Assembly: GCA_021821045.1 (NCBI GenBank)
Contig: JAKACW010000050.1
Coordinates: 1-33,252, forward strand
DNA: 33,252 nucleotides
Source: Pseudomonadota bacterium
GTDB lineage: Bacteria > Pseudomonadota > Gammaproteobacteria > JAADHS01
Reading direction: 5' to 3'
Shown here: positions 7,119-16,720 of the stretch, in pieces
Layout of the letters: every line of letters begins with the position of its first letter
Position numbering within the stretch: position 1 is the first letter of the stretch
Translations under genes and position numbers: made by a program
The notes under the pieces: generated by a model
What the model was told of the DNA's origin: nothing
What the model saw: only the letters and a program-made list of their open reading frames with translations
Database searches by the model: none

Positions 7119-7844
7119 CTACTCCGCCGCGAAGGTTTCCAATTCCCAGTTCTTAGGGTCGCAACGCAGCGCGCTGCCCATGCTATGCCAGTCGCCCAGC
7201 ACGTAGCGCTGTGCCGGGTGATCGTCAATAAAGAAATTGTGGATGCCCGGGCGGTGGGTATGACCGTGGATCAAGCGGGTTACATCGTGTTGCTTCATCA
7301 TCTCGCGCACGGCCTGCTGATTGACATCCATGATTTCCGCCGACTTCGCGGCGGTCTGCTTCTTGCTCTCTTCCCGGTAGAGCGCGGCCGCCGCTTCCCT
7401 TTCACTCGGGGAGAGGGATAGAAACTTCTGTTGCCACAGCGTGTCCCGCACCCCCGCGCGATACTTCTGATAGGTCACGTCGTCCGTGCACAGCGTATCG
7501 CCGTGGGTGAGCAAGGTACGATGCCCGTATAGGTTAATGATCAATGGGTCCGTGATGATCTGGCACGCCGCCGCATTGGCCAGCCGCTCGCCGACGAGAA
7601 AATCCCGATTGCCGTGCATTAAGTAGACCGGCGTATTCTGCTGTGCCGTGTGGCGCAGCGCCTGAATCACCGCCTGGTAGTGTTGCGGCGACACATCGTC
7701 TCCCAACCACACCTCGAACAAATCGCCGAGGATGTAAAGCGCCTCGGCGTTGCCGCCGATGCGCCGCAGGAAGTGTTCCAGCAACGCGGTGACGTGGGTG
7801 CGATCGGTCGGCAGATGCACATCGCCGATGAAGTAAGTGGCCAT
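7119..7844 (-). CDS. lpxH: UDP-2,3-diacylglucosamine diphosphatase
   Basis: A peripheral inner-membrane enzyme of lipid A synthesis that hydrolyses UDP-2,3-diacylglucosamine to lipid X and UMP. The 241-aa sequence carries the calcineurin-like metallophosphatase set: GDVH with D8 and H10 near the N-terminus, GDLFEVW, GNRDF, LTHGD and the C-terminal HGHTHRP. These are the two-metal ligands of LpxH, and length matches the family (about 240). It begins 22 bases after the stop of the cyclophilin gene on the same strand, so the two are probably one transcript. A lpxH-cyclophilin pair is common in gammaproteobacteria. Confidence 0.96.
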   Translation of the reverse strand: MATYFIGDVHLPTDRTHVTALLEHFLRRIGGNAEALYILGDLFEVWLGDDVSPQHYQAVIQALRHTAQQNTPVYLMHGNRDFLVGERLANAAACQIITDPLIINLYGHRTLLTHGDTLCTDDVTYQKYRAGVRDTLWQQKFLSLSPSEREAAAALYREESKKQTAAKSAEIMDVNQQAVREMMKQHDVTRLIHGHTHRPGIHNFFIDDHPAQRYVLGDWHSMGSALRCDPKNWELETFAAE

Positions 7845-7866
7845 GGTGCCTGCGACCCGGGTCCGG

Positions 7867-8448
7867 CTATTTGAGTCGGCTGACTTCCTTGATGATCACG
7901 TCTTCCTTCGGCACGTCCTGCCCGAAAGGCGCTTTAGACCCCGTCGGTACATTTTGAATCTTGTCGGCTACATCCATGCCCTCGACTACTGCGCCGAAGA
8001 CCGCGTAGCCCCAACCTTGTCCCGACGGTGCGGAATGGTTGAGAAAGCCGTTGTCGACCACGTTGATGAAAAATTGGGCGGTCGCCGAGTGGGGATCGCT
8101 GGTGCGAGCCATAGCGATGGTGCCGCGATTGTTGGGCACGCGGTTGGTGGCTTCGTTTTGAATGGGGGCGTGGGTTTTTTTCTGCTCCATTGACGTGCTG
8201 AAGCCGCCGCCCTGAATCATGAAGCCCTTGATAACGCGATGAAAAATTGTGCCGTTGTAGAAGCCTTCATCGACGTAGCTCAGAAAATTCTTAACGGTCT
8301 CGGGGGCTTTGTCCCCGTACAGTTCGATTACCATGTCCCCGTGCGAGGTGGCCATTTTTACGCGGACATTCTCAGCGGCGGCGGTGCCGCCGGCGGCGAT
8401 TGAAACAGTCATTATGAGCGCCTTCCAAAATGTTGATCGGTTTGCCAT
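7867..8448 (-). CDS. ppiA: Periplasmic cyclophilin-type peptidyl-prolyl cis-trans isomerase
   Basis: Catalyses proline cis-trans isomerisation during protein folding; 193 aa. An N-terminal signal peptide (basic MANRSTFWK, hydrophobic stretch, AAA before E26) indicates the periplasm, as for PpiA rather than cytosolic PpiB. The cyclophilin core starts at [17 protein letters not shown]. The active-site motif is [14 protein letters not shown], with the catalytic Arg in [15 protein letters not shown] and [13 protein letters not shown] complete the fold. It is upstream of lpxH in a likely two-gene operon and divergent from gltX. The name ppiA rests on the signal peptide plus family; ppiB-like naming is possible. 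Confidence 0.92.
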   Translation of the reverse strand: MANRSTFWKALIMTVSIAAGGTAAAENVRVKMATSHGDMVIELYGDKAPETVKNFLSYVDEGFYNGTIFHRVIKGFMIQGGGFSTSMEQKKTHAPIQNEATNRVPNNRGTIAMARTSDPHSATAQFFINVVDNGFLNHSAPSGQGWGYAVFGAVVEGMDVADKIQNVPTGSKAPFGQDVPKEDVIIKEVSRLK

Positions 8449-8636
8449 TGTCTTTCCCGCTTTAAATACAGAACACGAGTGTTTGTTTGCCGGTAGAATA
8501 GTAGCCCTTTTGTCGCGGCCGGGAAAGCGCCGGAAGGTATCGGCGACGGCGAGCGCGTTTGGCGCGTTGCGGCCTTTCCGTTACTATGGCGGCGCCGCGA
8601 TGCCCCCGAAAACTGTTTGAGAGTGAAAGACTGATT

Positions 8637-10043
8637 GTGAAAACGCGATTCGCGCCCAGTCCAACCGGGTGGTTGCATTTGGGAAATTTGCGCACGGCGC
8701 TGTTCAATGTGTTGCTGGCGCGCGGGCGGGGCAAGTTCTTGCTGCGCATTGAAGACACGGACGCGGAGCGTAGCCGGGCCGAGTACATCGACGATCTGCA
8801 GGAAGATCTGCTTTGGCTGGGTTTGTCCTGGGACGAAGGACCGGTGGCCGGCGGCGAGCATGCGCCCTATGCGCAGTCCGAGCGGGGTCATGTTTATCAA
8901 AGCTATTACGAACAACTGGAGCAAGCCGGTCTCGCCTATCCCTGCTTCTGTTCCGAGCAGGAGCTGAAACTGGCGCGCAAACGCCAACTGTCGTCGGGAC
9001 AGGCGCCGCGCTATCCGGGAACGTGCGCTCATTTATCCAGCGACGACGCGGCGGCGCGGCGGGCCGCCGGACGCGAGCCGACGCTGCGCTTTCGAGTGCC
9101 CAAGGGCCAGGCTGTCGAGTTCAGCGACATGGTGCGCGGCCCGCAAAAATTCATGACTGACGACATCGGCGATTTCATCATCCGCCGCGCCAACGGCACG
9201 CCCGCGTTCTTCTTCTGCAATGCCATCGACGATGCGGTGATGAAGGTGACGCACGTTTTGCGCGGCGAGGATCACTTGGCGAATACGCCGCGCCAGATGT
9301 TGCTGCTGCAGGCGTTGAAGCTGCGCTTGCCCGAATACGGTCACATTTCCATGATCGTCGGTTCCGACGGCGCGCCGCTGTCCAAGCGCCACGGCAGCCG
9401 CAGCATTCGCGAATTGCGCCAAACCGGCTTTCTGCCCGAAGCCATCGTGAATTATCTGGCGCGCCTCGGTCATCACTACGAAGATACACGGTTGATGGGG
9501 TTGGACGAGTTGTCCACCTTGTTCGCCGCCGAGCGCTTGGGCCGCGCGCCGGCTCGCTATGACGGCGAGCAGTTGGTGCATTGGCAACGGGAGGCCATCG
9601 CCCACGCCGAGGTCGAGCGGTTGTTCCAGTGGATGGGCGATGGCATTCGCGACCTCGTGCCGGTGGAGCACAAGCCGGCCTTTGTCGATGCGGTGCGTGG
9701 CAATGTCACGTTGCCCGAGCACGCGTTAATGTGGGCGCGCATTCTATATGCCGATCCGTTGGAGCTGAGTTTTACCGCCCAGGAGGCGATCAAGTCCGCC
9801 GGCGCGGCGTTTTTCAACGCGGCCATGACGGCGGTCGATGAACACGGCGCGGATTTTCAGGCCATCGGCAATGCGCTGAAATCGCGTTTAGGCGTAAAGG
9901 GCAAAGGGCTGTTCCAACCGTTGCGGGCGGCGCTGACGGGCGAACTGGATGGGCCGGAAATGACCAAGATTCTGCCCTTGATGAGTTCGGCGCGAGCGCG
10001 TCAACGTTTCCACGCGGCGGCTGAATTGGCGGCGCAGTCATGA
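8637..10043 (+). CDS. gltX: Glutamyl-tRNA synthetase
   Basis: A class I synthetase charging tRNA with glutamate; 468 aa from the GTG at 8637, which gives the usual [11 protein letters not shown] start. A longer frame from ATG 8559 adds 26 unlikely residues. The HIGH-type motif is HLGN (H14-N17), inside [11 protein letters not shown]. The KMSKS-type motif is LSKRHG (S249-K250-R251). A zinc site C103-x-C105-x24-C130-x-H132 matches the spacing of the E. coli enzyme. [11 protein letters not shown] is the usual catalytic-domain signature. It overlaps cysS by four bases (ATGA). In Pseudomonas the slot between the lpxH/cyclophilin pair and cysS holds glnS; here it is gltX. Whether it charges tRNA-Glu only, or also misacylates tRNA-Gln, cannot be told from sequence. 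Confidence 0.96.
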   Translation: MKTRFAPSPTGWLHLGNLRTALFNVLLARGRGKFLLRIEDTDAERSRAEYIDDLQEDLLWLGLSWDEGPVAGGEHAPYAQSERGHVYQSYYEQLEQAGLAYPCFCSEQELKLARKRQLSSGQAPRYPGTCAHLSSDDAAARRAAGREPTLRFRVPKGQAVEFSDMVRGPQKFMTDDIGDFIIRRANGTPAFFFCNAIDDAVMKVTHVLRGEDHLANTPRQMLLLQALKLRLPEYGHISMIVGSDGAPLSKRHGSRSIRELRQTGFLPEAIVNYLARLGHHYEDTRLMGLDELSTLFAAERLGRAPARYDGEQLVHWQREAIAHAEVERLFQWMGDGIRDLVPVEHKPAFVDAVRGNVTLPEHALMWARILYADPLELSFTAQEAIKSAGAAFFNAAMTAVDEHGADFQAIGNALKSRLGVKGKGLFQPLRAALTGELDGPEMTKILPLMSSARARQRFHAAAELAAQS

Positions 10044-11422
10044 TTCAAATTCACAACAGTCTTACGGGCCAGAAAGAAACCTTACAGCCTATCGAGCCGG
10101 GACATGTTCGCATGTACGTGTGCGGCATGACGGTCTACGATTATTGCCACATCGGCCACGCGCGGGTGATGGTGGTGTTCGATGTGGTGGTGCGCTATCT
10201 GCGTTCGCGCGGTCTCAATGTGACCTACGTGCGCAACATCACCGACGTGGACGACAAGATCATCAAGCGCGCGGCGGAAAACGGCGAAGCCATCGATGCG
10301 CTCACCCAGCGCTTCATTGATGCGATGCACGAAGACGCGGACGCGCTGGGCGTGCTGCGCCCGGATGCGGAACCCCGCGCCACCACATCCATGGACGACA
10401 TCATCGCCATGGTGAAAACGTTGATCGACAAGGGCTACGCCTACCAAGCCCCCAACGGCGACGTTTACTACGCGGTGGCCAAGTTCGAGCGTTACGGCGC
10501 GCTGGCGCGGGAAAATCTGGCTGAGCAGCAGGTCGGCGCCCGCGTCGAGGTCGATCAAAATAAGCGCGATCCGCTGGACTTTGTGCTGTGGAAAGCGGCT
10601 AAAGCCGGCGAACCGGCATGGGATTCGCCGTGGGGATCGGGCCGCCCCGGCTGGCACATCGAATGCTCGGCCATGTCGACGCGCTGTCTGGGCAATCATT
10701 TCGACATCCACGGCGGCGGGATGGATCTGAAGTTCCCGCACCACGAGAACGAAATCGCCCAAAGCGAAGCGGCCACCGGCGAGCGCTTCGTCAACATTTG
10801 GATGCATAACGGCTTCGTCCAAATCAACGAAGAGAAAATGTCCAAATCGCTGGGCAATTTTTTCACCGTGCGCGAGGTGCTGCGCCACTATCCGCCGGAA
10901 GTGGTGCGTTATTTTATTCTGGCCAGTCACTACCGCAGCCCGCTCAACTATTCCGAAGATAACCTCGAACAGGCCCGCAATGCCCTCACGCGTTTTTACA
11001 CCGCGCTGCGGGAGACGCCGGCGGGCGGCAGTCCAAGCGGCGCGGGGGATTGGGCGGCGCGATTCCATGCCGCCATGAGCGATGACTTCAACACGCCGGG
11101 CGCGTTGGCGGTGTTGTTTGAGGTGGCGAAGGAACTCAATCGCGCCAAGGAAGAAAAGAATGCCGGTCAGATTCAATCGCTGGCGGCGGAACTGCGCCGC
11201 TTGGGCGGCATCCTTGGCATTTTGCAGGCTTCGCCCGAGTCATTCCTGCGCGGCGGTGCGGCGACCGGCGATGACGCCGAGATTGAAGCCTTGATTGCCG
11301 CCCGCAATGCCGCCCGTGCTCGGCGCGATTTCAATGAGTCCGATCGCATTCGCGACGAACTTCGGGCGCGGGGCATTGTCTTGGAAGATGGCGCCGGAGG
11401 TACGCGTTGGCGCCGGGAATGA
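10040..11422 (+). CDS. cysS: Cysteinyl-tRNA synthetase
   Basis: A monomeric class I synthetase charging tRNA-Cys; 460 aa, the normal length. C28 in [16 protein letters not shown] is the first zinc ligand that selects cysteine. HIGH starts at H37. Further zinc ligands are in [10 protein letters not shown] and FPHHENE. The KMSKS loop is K266-S270 in [12 protein letters not shown]. The C-terminal DALR/anticodon-binding region is present, with [21 protein letters not shown] near the end. The ATG overlaps the gltX TGA, so the pair is translationally coupled. An inverted repeat follows. Confidence 0.97.
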   Translation: MIQIHNSLTGQKETLQPIEPGHVRMYVCGMTVYDYCHIGHARVMVVFDVVVRYLRSRGLNVTYVRNITDVDDKIIKRAAENGEAIDALTQRFIDAMHEDADALGVLRPDAEPRATTSMDDIIAMVKTLIDKGYAYQAPNGDVYYAVAKFERYGALARENLAEQQVGARVEVDQNKRDPLDFVLWKAAKAGEPAWDSPWGSGRPGWHIECSAMSTRCLGNHFDIHGGGMDLKFPHHENEIAQSEAATGERFVNIWMHNGFVQINEEKMSKSLGNFFTVREVLRHYPPEVVRYFILASHYRSPLNYSEDNLEQARNALTRFYTALRETPAGGSPSGAGDWAARFHAAMSDDFNTPGALAVLFEVAKELNRAKEEKNAGQIQSLAAELRRLGGILGILQASPESFLRGGAATGDDAEIEALIAARNAARARRDFNESDRIRDELRARGIVLEDGAGGTRWRRE

Positions 11423-11458
11423 CCCCCGCTTGAGCAGCTCGACCGGGTGCACTAACGT

Positions 11459-11489
11459 GATCAGCGGGGTGTTTTATTTCCCGCTGATC
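11459..11489. terminator. Inverted repeat after cysS, possible terminator
   Basis: A perfect 10-bp stem, GATCAGCGGG (11459-11468) with CCCGCTGATC (11480-11489), encloses an 11-base U-rich loop. No U-tract follows, so it is not a standard intrinsic terminator. It could be an mRNA-stabilising hairpin or a protein-binding site upstream of the PBP gene, which starts 30 bases later. Confidence 0.5.
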
Positions 11490-11518
11490 GACAACTCAAT
11501 TTCTCAGGCTCGACACGG

Positions 11519-14515
11519 ATGTTCAGCCGTCCCTTAGCGTTCTTCAATGTCCCTTGGCGGTCCAAGGCCGCGTGGCTGGCGGCCAGCGTGTTTTTGCTAG
11601 TGCTCGTCACCGCCAACGAGGTTCGCAACTCCAGCCTGCAGGCGCGGGTATTTTCCTCGCTGACGCGCGGCGCCGATTTCGAACTTGGCGAAGGCGCTTC
11701 ATCGCGCATCCTCTTTCCTCGCCATGGACCCTACGACGAGCGCCTGGGATACGCCTCGTTGCCCAAGTTTACGGGTCAGTTGCGAAGCCAGGGGTTCGTT
11801 ATCACGCGGCAAGCGCGCAACAGCGATCCGATGCTGCGATTGATGCAGTGGGGTTTATTTCCACCCTACGCGGAAAAGAATCAAGCGGGCCTGGCCATCA
11901 TCGACCAAGTGGGCAATGCATTTTATCGCTCGCTCTTTCCCTCATTCGCCTATGAGACTTTCGAGGACATCCCTTCTCTAATGGTAAAGTCCTTGCTCTA
12001 CGTCGAGAATCGAGAACTGTTCCACGACGCCGCGCCGACCTTCAATCCTGCCATCGAGTGGGATCGGTTTTTTCTCAGCACTCTGGGCTTTTTTGGGCGG
12101 CGTTTCAGCGATGACGCGGAGAAAGTGTCGGGGGGGTCAACGCTTGCCACCCAATTGGAGAAATTTCGTCACTCGCCGGGAGGCATCACCCACTCCGGAG
12201 CGGAAAAGTTGCGCCAGATGATGTCGGCGAGCGTTCGCGCTTACGTCAATGGCTCCGAAACGTTGGCGGCCCGCCGCAAGATCGCGCTGGACTACGTTAA
12301 TTCGGTACCGCTGTCGGCTGTTCGCGGCTACGGCGAGGTCAACGGTTTGGTCGGCGGAATGTGGGCGTGGTATGGCGTGCCGGTCGAGGCGACCAATGCT
12401 TTTCTCACTCTGCAGCCTGAGTATGGCAGCGATTTCGAGCAGGCGCAGGGCTTGGTGTACAAACAACTGCTGAGCCTGGTGCTCGCGCAGCGACGTCCAT
12501 CGTACTACCTGAGCGGCGATGCGGCTCGCCTCAATGCACTGACCAATGCCTATCTTGAATTGATGATGCGCGACGGTGTCATTCCTCGCCGGTTGTACGA
12601 ATCGGCTCGGCCGATGACGCTGGCTTTCCGCCGGCCGCCTTCGGCGAGCCGTGAGCTGACCCTGCTGGAACGTAAACCGACCACCGCATTGCGCGCCCGC
12701 CTGCTGAGCATGCTTGATCTCAAGGAAGTTTACGACCTCGACAAGTTGGATCTGGAAGCGAGGACGACGATCAAGCGGCCGCTTCAAAATGAAATCACCG
12801 TGAAGCTGGGTGCCCTCAAGTCCCGAGATGGCGTTGCCGCCGCGGGCCTCTACGGCGACCGGCTGTTACGGGAGAATGATGACTTGTCGCCAATCGTTTA
12901 CAGCATGACGCTGTATGAGCGGGTCGGCTCTGCCAACGTGGTGCGGGTTCAGACGGACAATTTCGATGGTCCGTTCAATATCAACGAAGGCGTTAGGCTC
13001 GATCTGGGTTCGACGGCGAAGTTCCGCGCGTTGGCGACCTATCTGGAGATCATTGCCCAGCTCTACGAGCGTTTTAGTCCGCTCGACGCTGCTCAGCTGG
13101 CGGCGATTCCGGTCGACGACAACGACCAGCTGACCCTGTGGGCGGTGGACTATTTGACCCGCACCGCGCGGCCGGAGTTGCCGCGGATGCTCGAAGCCGC
13201 CCTTGACCGCACCTATTCGGCCAATCCGAACGAGCGCTTTTTCACCGGCGGCGGTTTGCACACGTTTCGGAATTTCGAGCCGCGGGATAACAACAAAGTA
13301 ATGACCGTGCGCGAGGCGCTGAACAATTCTGTGAATCTGGTGTTCGTGCGTCTGATGCGGGACGTCGTGCGCTACTACATGTTCCAGGTGCCCGGTTCGA
13401 CGGCGCAAATTCTCGAAGATACCAAGGACGAGCGGCGCACCCGTTATCTGGCGCGCTTCGCGGACAAGGAAGGAACCACGTTCGTGGAGCGTTTTTACCG
13501 CAAGTACCGGCGCAAGGAGCCGGCGGCGATTCTCGACACGCTGATCGGCCCGGAGGCGGGGAAGATCGAGCGCGTGGCGGTGATCTACCGTAGCGTTTCT
13601 CCCGAGCGGGGCTTCGCTGAATTCGCCGGCTATCTGTTGAGTCACGCGCCGGAATTGGGCGAGGTGCAGCTGAGACAACTCTTCGACAAGTACGATCCGG
13701 CCAAGCTCACCTGGCCCGACCGCGGCTTTCTCGCCCGTCTGCATCCGTTGGAATTGTGGACCGCAAAATTCCTGATCGACAACCCGCAGGCTACCCTGGC
13801 GCAGGCGGTTGCGGCCAGCACCGACCATCGCCAGGCGGTGTATCAGTGGTTGTTCAATACCCGCCACAAGAATGTGCAGGATGCGCGCATTAAACAATTG
13901 CTGGAGATCGAGGCCTTTCTGGAGGTGCTCAAGCATTGGAAGGCGTTGCGGTTTCCATTTGACTCGCTGACGCCATCGTATGCTTCGGCGCTGGGCAGTT
14001 CAGGCGATCGGCCGGCCGCCTTGGCGGAGCTTATGGGGATCGTGGTCAACGACGGCGTTTTCTATCCCACGGTCGTCATCGATCAACTGCGCTTTGGTCT
14101 CGACACGCCCTACGAAACGTGGTTCGAACGCCGACCGGCCAAGGGCACCCGGGTGATGACCATGGACGTGGCGGTTGCGTTGCGCACTGCGCTGGCGGGT
14201 GTGGTCGATAAGGGTACGGGCAAACGCGTCGCCGGCGTTTTCAAAGACAGCGCCGGGAGACCGATCATGGTGGGAGGCAAAACCGGTACCGGCGATCATC
14301 GCCGCGAGCGTTACGGGCCGCGGGGAGTCGTGCTGGGCTCGGAAGTGGTGAACCGCACCGCAACGTTCGTGTTCTTCATCGGCGAGCGCCACTTCGGCAC
14401 AATCACGGCCTTCGTTCCCGGGAAGGAGGCGGCAAATTACCGCTTCACTAGCGGACTGCCCGTGCAGTTGCTCAAGACATTGGCGCCGACACTGGCTCCG
14501 TATGTCGCCGATTGA
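11519..14515 (+). CDS. Large divergent class A penicillin-binding protein (GT51 glycosyltransferase plus transpeptidase)
   Basis: A 998-aa bitopic peptidoglycan synthase. One N-terminal transmembrane helix (about 17-33) precedes the GT51 domain: VENRELF with the first catalytic Glu at E163, and GGSTLATQ (205-212). By eye, Q233 in EKLRQMM falls where the second GT51 glutamate is expected. The RKIALDYVNSVPLS segment and GEVNGLVGGMWAWYG are unlike standard PBP1a/1b. The transpeptidase part has SxxK as S498-T-A-K501 (LGSTAKF), SxN as S604-V-N606 and KTG at K921 in GGKTGTGDHR. The 315 residues between SxN and KTG compare with about 125 in E. coli PBP1b, implying an insertion of some 190 residues. 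It should polymerise and crosslink glycan in the periplasm, though the glycosyltransferase activity is uncertain. It is convergent with the Sel1 gene. Confidence 0.88.
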   Translation: MFSRPLAFFNVPWRSKAAWLAASVFLLVLVTANEVRNSSLQARVFSSLTRGADFELGEGASSRILFPRHGPYDERLGYASLPKFTGQLRSQGFVITRQARNSDPMLRLMQWGLFPPYAEKNQAGLAIIDQVGNAFYRSLFPSFAYETFEDIPSLMVKSLLYVENRELFHDAAPTFNPAIEWDRFFLSTLGFFGRRFSDDAEKVSGGSTLATQLEKFRHSPGGITHSGAEKLRQMMSASVRAYVNGSETLAARRKIALDYVNSVPLSAVRGYGEVNGLVGGMWAWYGVPVEATNAFLTLQPEYGSDFEQAQGLVYKQLLSLVLAQRRPSYYLSGDAARLNALTNAYLELMMRDGVIPRRLYESARPMTLAFRRPPSASRELTLLERKPTTALRARLLSMLDLKEVYDLDKLDLEARTTIKRPLQNEITVKLGALKSRDGVAAAGLYGDRLLRENDDLSPIVYSMTLYERVGSANVVRVQTDNFDGPFNINEGVRLDLGSTAKFRALATYLEIIAQLYERFSPLDAAQLAAIPVDDNDQLTLWAVDYLTRTARPELPRMLEAALDRTYSANPNERFFTGGGLHTFRNFEPRDNNKVMTVREALNNSVNLVFVRLMRDVVRYYMFQVPGSTAQILEDTKDERRTRYLARFADKEGTTFVERFYRKYRRKEPAAILDTLIGPEAGKIERVAVIYRSVSPERGFAEFAGYLLSHAPELGEVQLRQLFDKYDPAKLTWPDRGFLARLHPLELWTAKFLIDNPQATLAQAVAASTDHRQAVYQWLFNTRHKNVQDARIKQLLEIEAFLEVLKHWKALRFPFDSLTPSYASALGSSGDRPAALAELMGIVVNDGVFYPTVVIDQLRFGLDTPYETWFERRPAKGTRVMTMDVAVALRTALAGVVDKGTGKRVAGVFKDSAGRPIMVGGKTGTGDHRRERYGPRGVVLGSEVVNRTATFVFFIGERHFGTITAFVPGKEAANYRFTSGLPVQLLKTLAPTLAPYVAD

Positions 14516-14530
14516 GGTTGATCGGCCGCC

Positions 14531-14561
14531 AAAAAAAAGCCCGTACGGCTAGGTATGGGCT
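14531..14561 (-). terminator. Intrinsic terminator for the Sel1-repeat gene
   Basis: Read on the minus strand, AGCCCATA (14561-14554) and TACGGGCT (14545-14538) form an 8-bp stem with one A-C mismatch, followed by a run of eight T. It lies 39 bases after the Sel1 gene stop and just after the convergent PBP stop. The only convergent junction without a REP-like repeat is thus closed by this terminator. Confidence 0.75.
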
Positions 14562-14599
14562 GAGGTCTTTCTGAGGGAGGGGTAATTTGTTTAAAGCGA

Positions 14600-15418
14600 T
14601 CAACCCGTCTTCGGCCGCTTGGACGGCAACGGCAAGTGGCGGGCTTTGTCTGATTCTTCGTTGCGGCTCAGAATCTCTTCCAAGCTGTGCACGGCGCCGC
14701 TGTGGCCTTGGCCGGACGCTTTGCGGAACCACTTGACGGCGGTTTTTTCACTCTTGCTCACCGCCAGGCCTTCGGCGTACATCACGCCCAGATTGTATTG
14801 CGCTTCGGCGAAGCCTTGGTTGGCGGCTTTGTCGAACCACTCGAATGCGATGTAGTAGTCCTTTTCCAAGCCGAGGCCGTTGAGGTACATGGCGCCGAGC
14901 GTGGTCTGCGCTTGCGGGTTGCCGCTGAACGCGGCTTTTTCGAACCATTCGACGGCGCGGGTCAGATCGCGGCTGACGCCTTGTCCGGAGAAGTAGATCA
15001 CGCCCATGTTGTTCTGCGCTTCGGCCAGGCCTTGCTCGGCGGCGCGGCGATACCACTTTGCCGCCTCCTGGTGGTCGAGCCGTACGCCCAAGCCTTGTGA
15101 ATAGAGGATGCCCAAGTTGAATTGTGCGTCGGCGATATCCTGATAGGCGGCGAGTTCGAACCACTGGGCGGCCTTCTCGTAGTCTTGCGCAACGCTGAGC
15201 CCTTCTACATACAATGCGCCCAAGGCGAATTGCGCTTCCGGATTGCCGCTGTCGGCCAGATTGGCCCACACTTTCATCGCACCGTCATAGTCGCCGCGAT
15301 AATATGCGCTCCAACCGTCCACCAGCGCTTCGGCCTGGGTGGTGACCGGCCCAAGGGCCGTCATCAAGACCGCAAGACACAATCCAATAACTTTTCGGGG
15401 TTTTACCGTTCGATTCAT
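14600..15418 (-). CDS. Exported Sel1-like repeat (TPR-type) protein
   Basis: 272 aa from the ATG at 15418, preceded by GGAG at six bases; a longer frame from 15442 is less likely. A signal peptide (basic MNRTVKPRK, hydrophobic core, cleavage near TQAEA) sends it to the periplasm. Five consecutive 36-residue Sel1 repeats follow, each fitting A-x-x-x-LG-x-x-Y-x-x-G-x-x-V then A-x-x-WF-x-x-AA, plus a partial sixth. The tail is Lys/Arg/Pro-rich. Sel1 arrays are helical scaffolds for protein-protein contact, often in envelope or signalling complexes; the partner is unknown. It has its own terminator, and its tail-to-tail position next to the PBP does not by itself imply a joint function. Confidence 0.9.
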   Translation of the reverse strand: MNRTVKPRKVIGLCLAVLMTALGPVTTQAEALVDGWSAYYRGDYDGAMKVWANLADSGNPEAQFALGALYVEGLSVAQDYEKAAQWFELAAYQDIADAQFNLGILYSQGLGVRLDHQEAAKWYRRAAEQGLAEAQNNMGVIYFSGQGVSRDLTRAVEWFEKAAFSGNPQAQTTLGAMYLNGLGLEKDYYIAFEWFDKAANQGFAEAQYNLGVMYAEGLAVSKSEKTAVKWFRKASGQGHSGAVHSLEEILSRNEESDKARHLPLPSKRPKTG

Positions 15419-15592
15419 AGTCCACTCCACGGTACCGGCCAACCGGCGCTGTCCTAAGTCACTCTATGGGGCGCCTGTCATCGAATAACAACAGGGCTCT
15501 TTCAGAGGTAACATCGGCCATGCTCAAGGCCCGCTTTAGCGGATTTTTCACCTCGGAATGGTGATCTTGGGGCAAAACAAGCACTAATCCAC

Positions 15593-15620
15593 AAAAAAGC
15601 TGGCTTCGAGCGTGGCTTTT
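15593..15620 (-). terminator. Candidate intrinsic terminator for folD
   Basis: On the minus strand AAAAGC (15620-15615) pairs with GCTTTT, with an inner GCT/AGC pairing, and ends in a run of six T. It lies 50 bases after the folD stop. The outer stem is AT-rich and the inner stem short, so it may be weak. The rest of the gap 15419-15669 shows nothing I recognise. Confidence 0.45.
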
Positions 15621-15669
15621 GGGGATTTAGGCGGAGAATCGCCCTGGGGGCGTCGGCTGGCGAGTCGGA

Positions 15670-16536
15670 CTAGGCGTCGCGGGGGCTGTGCAGTTGTTCG
15701 GCCGCCACGAGGGTGTTTTGCATGAGTGTGGCGACAGTCATGGGCCCCACGCCGCCGGGAACTGGGGTGATCCAGGCCGCTCGGGCACTGGCGACCTGAA
15801 AATCGACGTCGCCCACGATACTGCCGTCAGCCTGACGATTGATGCCGACGTCGATCACGGTGGCGCCGTTCTTGATCCATTCGCCGGGCACGATGCCTGG
15901 TTTGCCGACGGCGACCACCAAAATCGAGGCATCGGCCACATGCTTGGCCAGATCCTGGGTGAAGCGGTGGCAGACCGTCACTGTGCAGCCGGCCAGCAAG
16001 AGTTCGAGGGCCATCGGTCGCCCCACAATATTGGACGCACCGACGACCACCGCATGGGCGCCTTTGATCGGCAGGTCGGTCGTTTGCAACAAGGTCATGA
16101 TTCCGGCCGGAGTGCACGGGCGCAATACCGGAAGCCGCAATGCCAAGCGACCCACATTGTAGGGGTGGAAGCCGTCCACGTCCTTGTCCGGATGGATGCG
16201 TTCGATGATCGTTTCGCTGTCGATGTGCGGCGGCAGAGGCAGTTGCACTAGAATGCCGTCGATGGTCGGTTCCGCGTTGAGGCGATCGATCAGGGCCAAA
16301 AGTTCCGACTGGGAGATGTTGTAGGGGAGGTCGAAAGCCCTGGAAACGATCCCTGCCTCGGCGCAGGCTTTGCGCTTGTTGGCCACGTAGATCTCCGACG
16401 CCGGATCGCTGCCCACCAGCAACACCGCCAATCCCGGCGGACGTTTCCCCGCGGCAACACGTTGCGCCACCTGAGCTTTGATCTCGCCTCGAATGCGGGC
16501 CGAAATCGATTTTCCGTCGAGAATTTTTGCGGTCAT
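15670..16536 (-). CDS. folD: Methylenetetrahydrofolate dehydrogenase/cyclohydrolase
   Basis: A bifunctional cytoplasmic enzyme interconverting 5,10-methylene-, methenyl- and 10-formyl-tetrahydrofolate with NADP. At 288 aa its length matches the family. The catalytic Tyr and Lys are Y50 and K54 in [30 protein letters not shown], the dinucleotide-binding [12 protein letters not shown] and the C-terminal [11 protein letters not shown] are all present. A TACAAT on the minus strand (16571-16566) is a plausible -10, 30 bases upstream, with a poor -35. In Pseudomonas folD follows cysS directly; here the PBP and Sel1 genes separate them and folD is reversed. Confidence 0.97.
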   Translation of the reverse strand: MTAKILDGKSISARIRGEIKAQVAQRVAAGKRPPGLAVLLVGSDPASEIYVANKRKACAEAGIVSRAFDLPYNISQSELLALIDRLNAEPTIDGILVQLPLPPHIDSETIIERIHPDKDVDGFHPYNVGRLALRLPVLRPCTPAGIMTLLQTTDLPIKGAHAVVVGASNIVGRPMALELLLAGCTVTVCHRFTQDLAKHVADASILVVAVGKPGIVPGEWIKNGATVIDVGINRQADGSIVGDVDFQVASARAAWITPVPGGVGPMTVATLMQNTLVAAEQLHSPRDA

Positions 16537-16720
16537 GGTCTAGCTGTGTTGGCAATTCCGGCGCTATTGTAGCGGTTTTGCGGCGAATTGTGAGAGTCTC
16601 GCTGTCCAAAAATACGATCAAGGTGGCGATGATGGTAAAATTTGCCGCAAAAACACCGCGGCGATACCGCCCGGTGATGACAATGGCGCCCGCGAAGCGC
16701 CCTTAGCAGAGTGAAATCCC

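Noticed and set aside
10082-11176. 364-codon ORF antisense to cysS
   Set aside because: A His/Val-rich shadow translation opposite conserved cysS motifs.
12866-13936. 356-codon ORF antisense to the PBP gene
   Set aside because: It is opposite a gene with intact PBP motifs, and no family motif or good ribosome binding site is seen.
16632-16706. Short ORF before leuC as a Leu-rich attenuator leader peptide
   Set aside because: Its 24 codons contain no leucine and it overlaps the -10-like sequence. No alternative terminator/antiterminator pair is clear.
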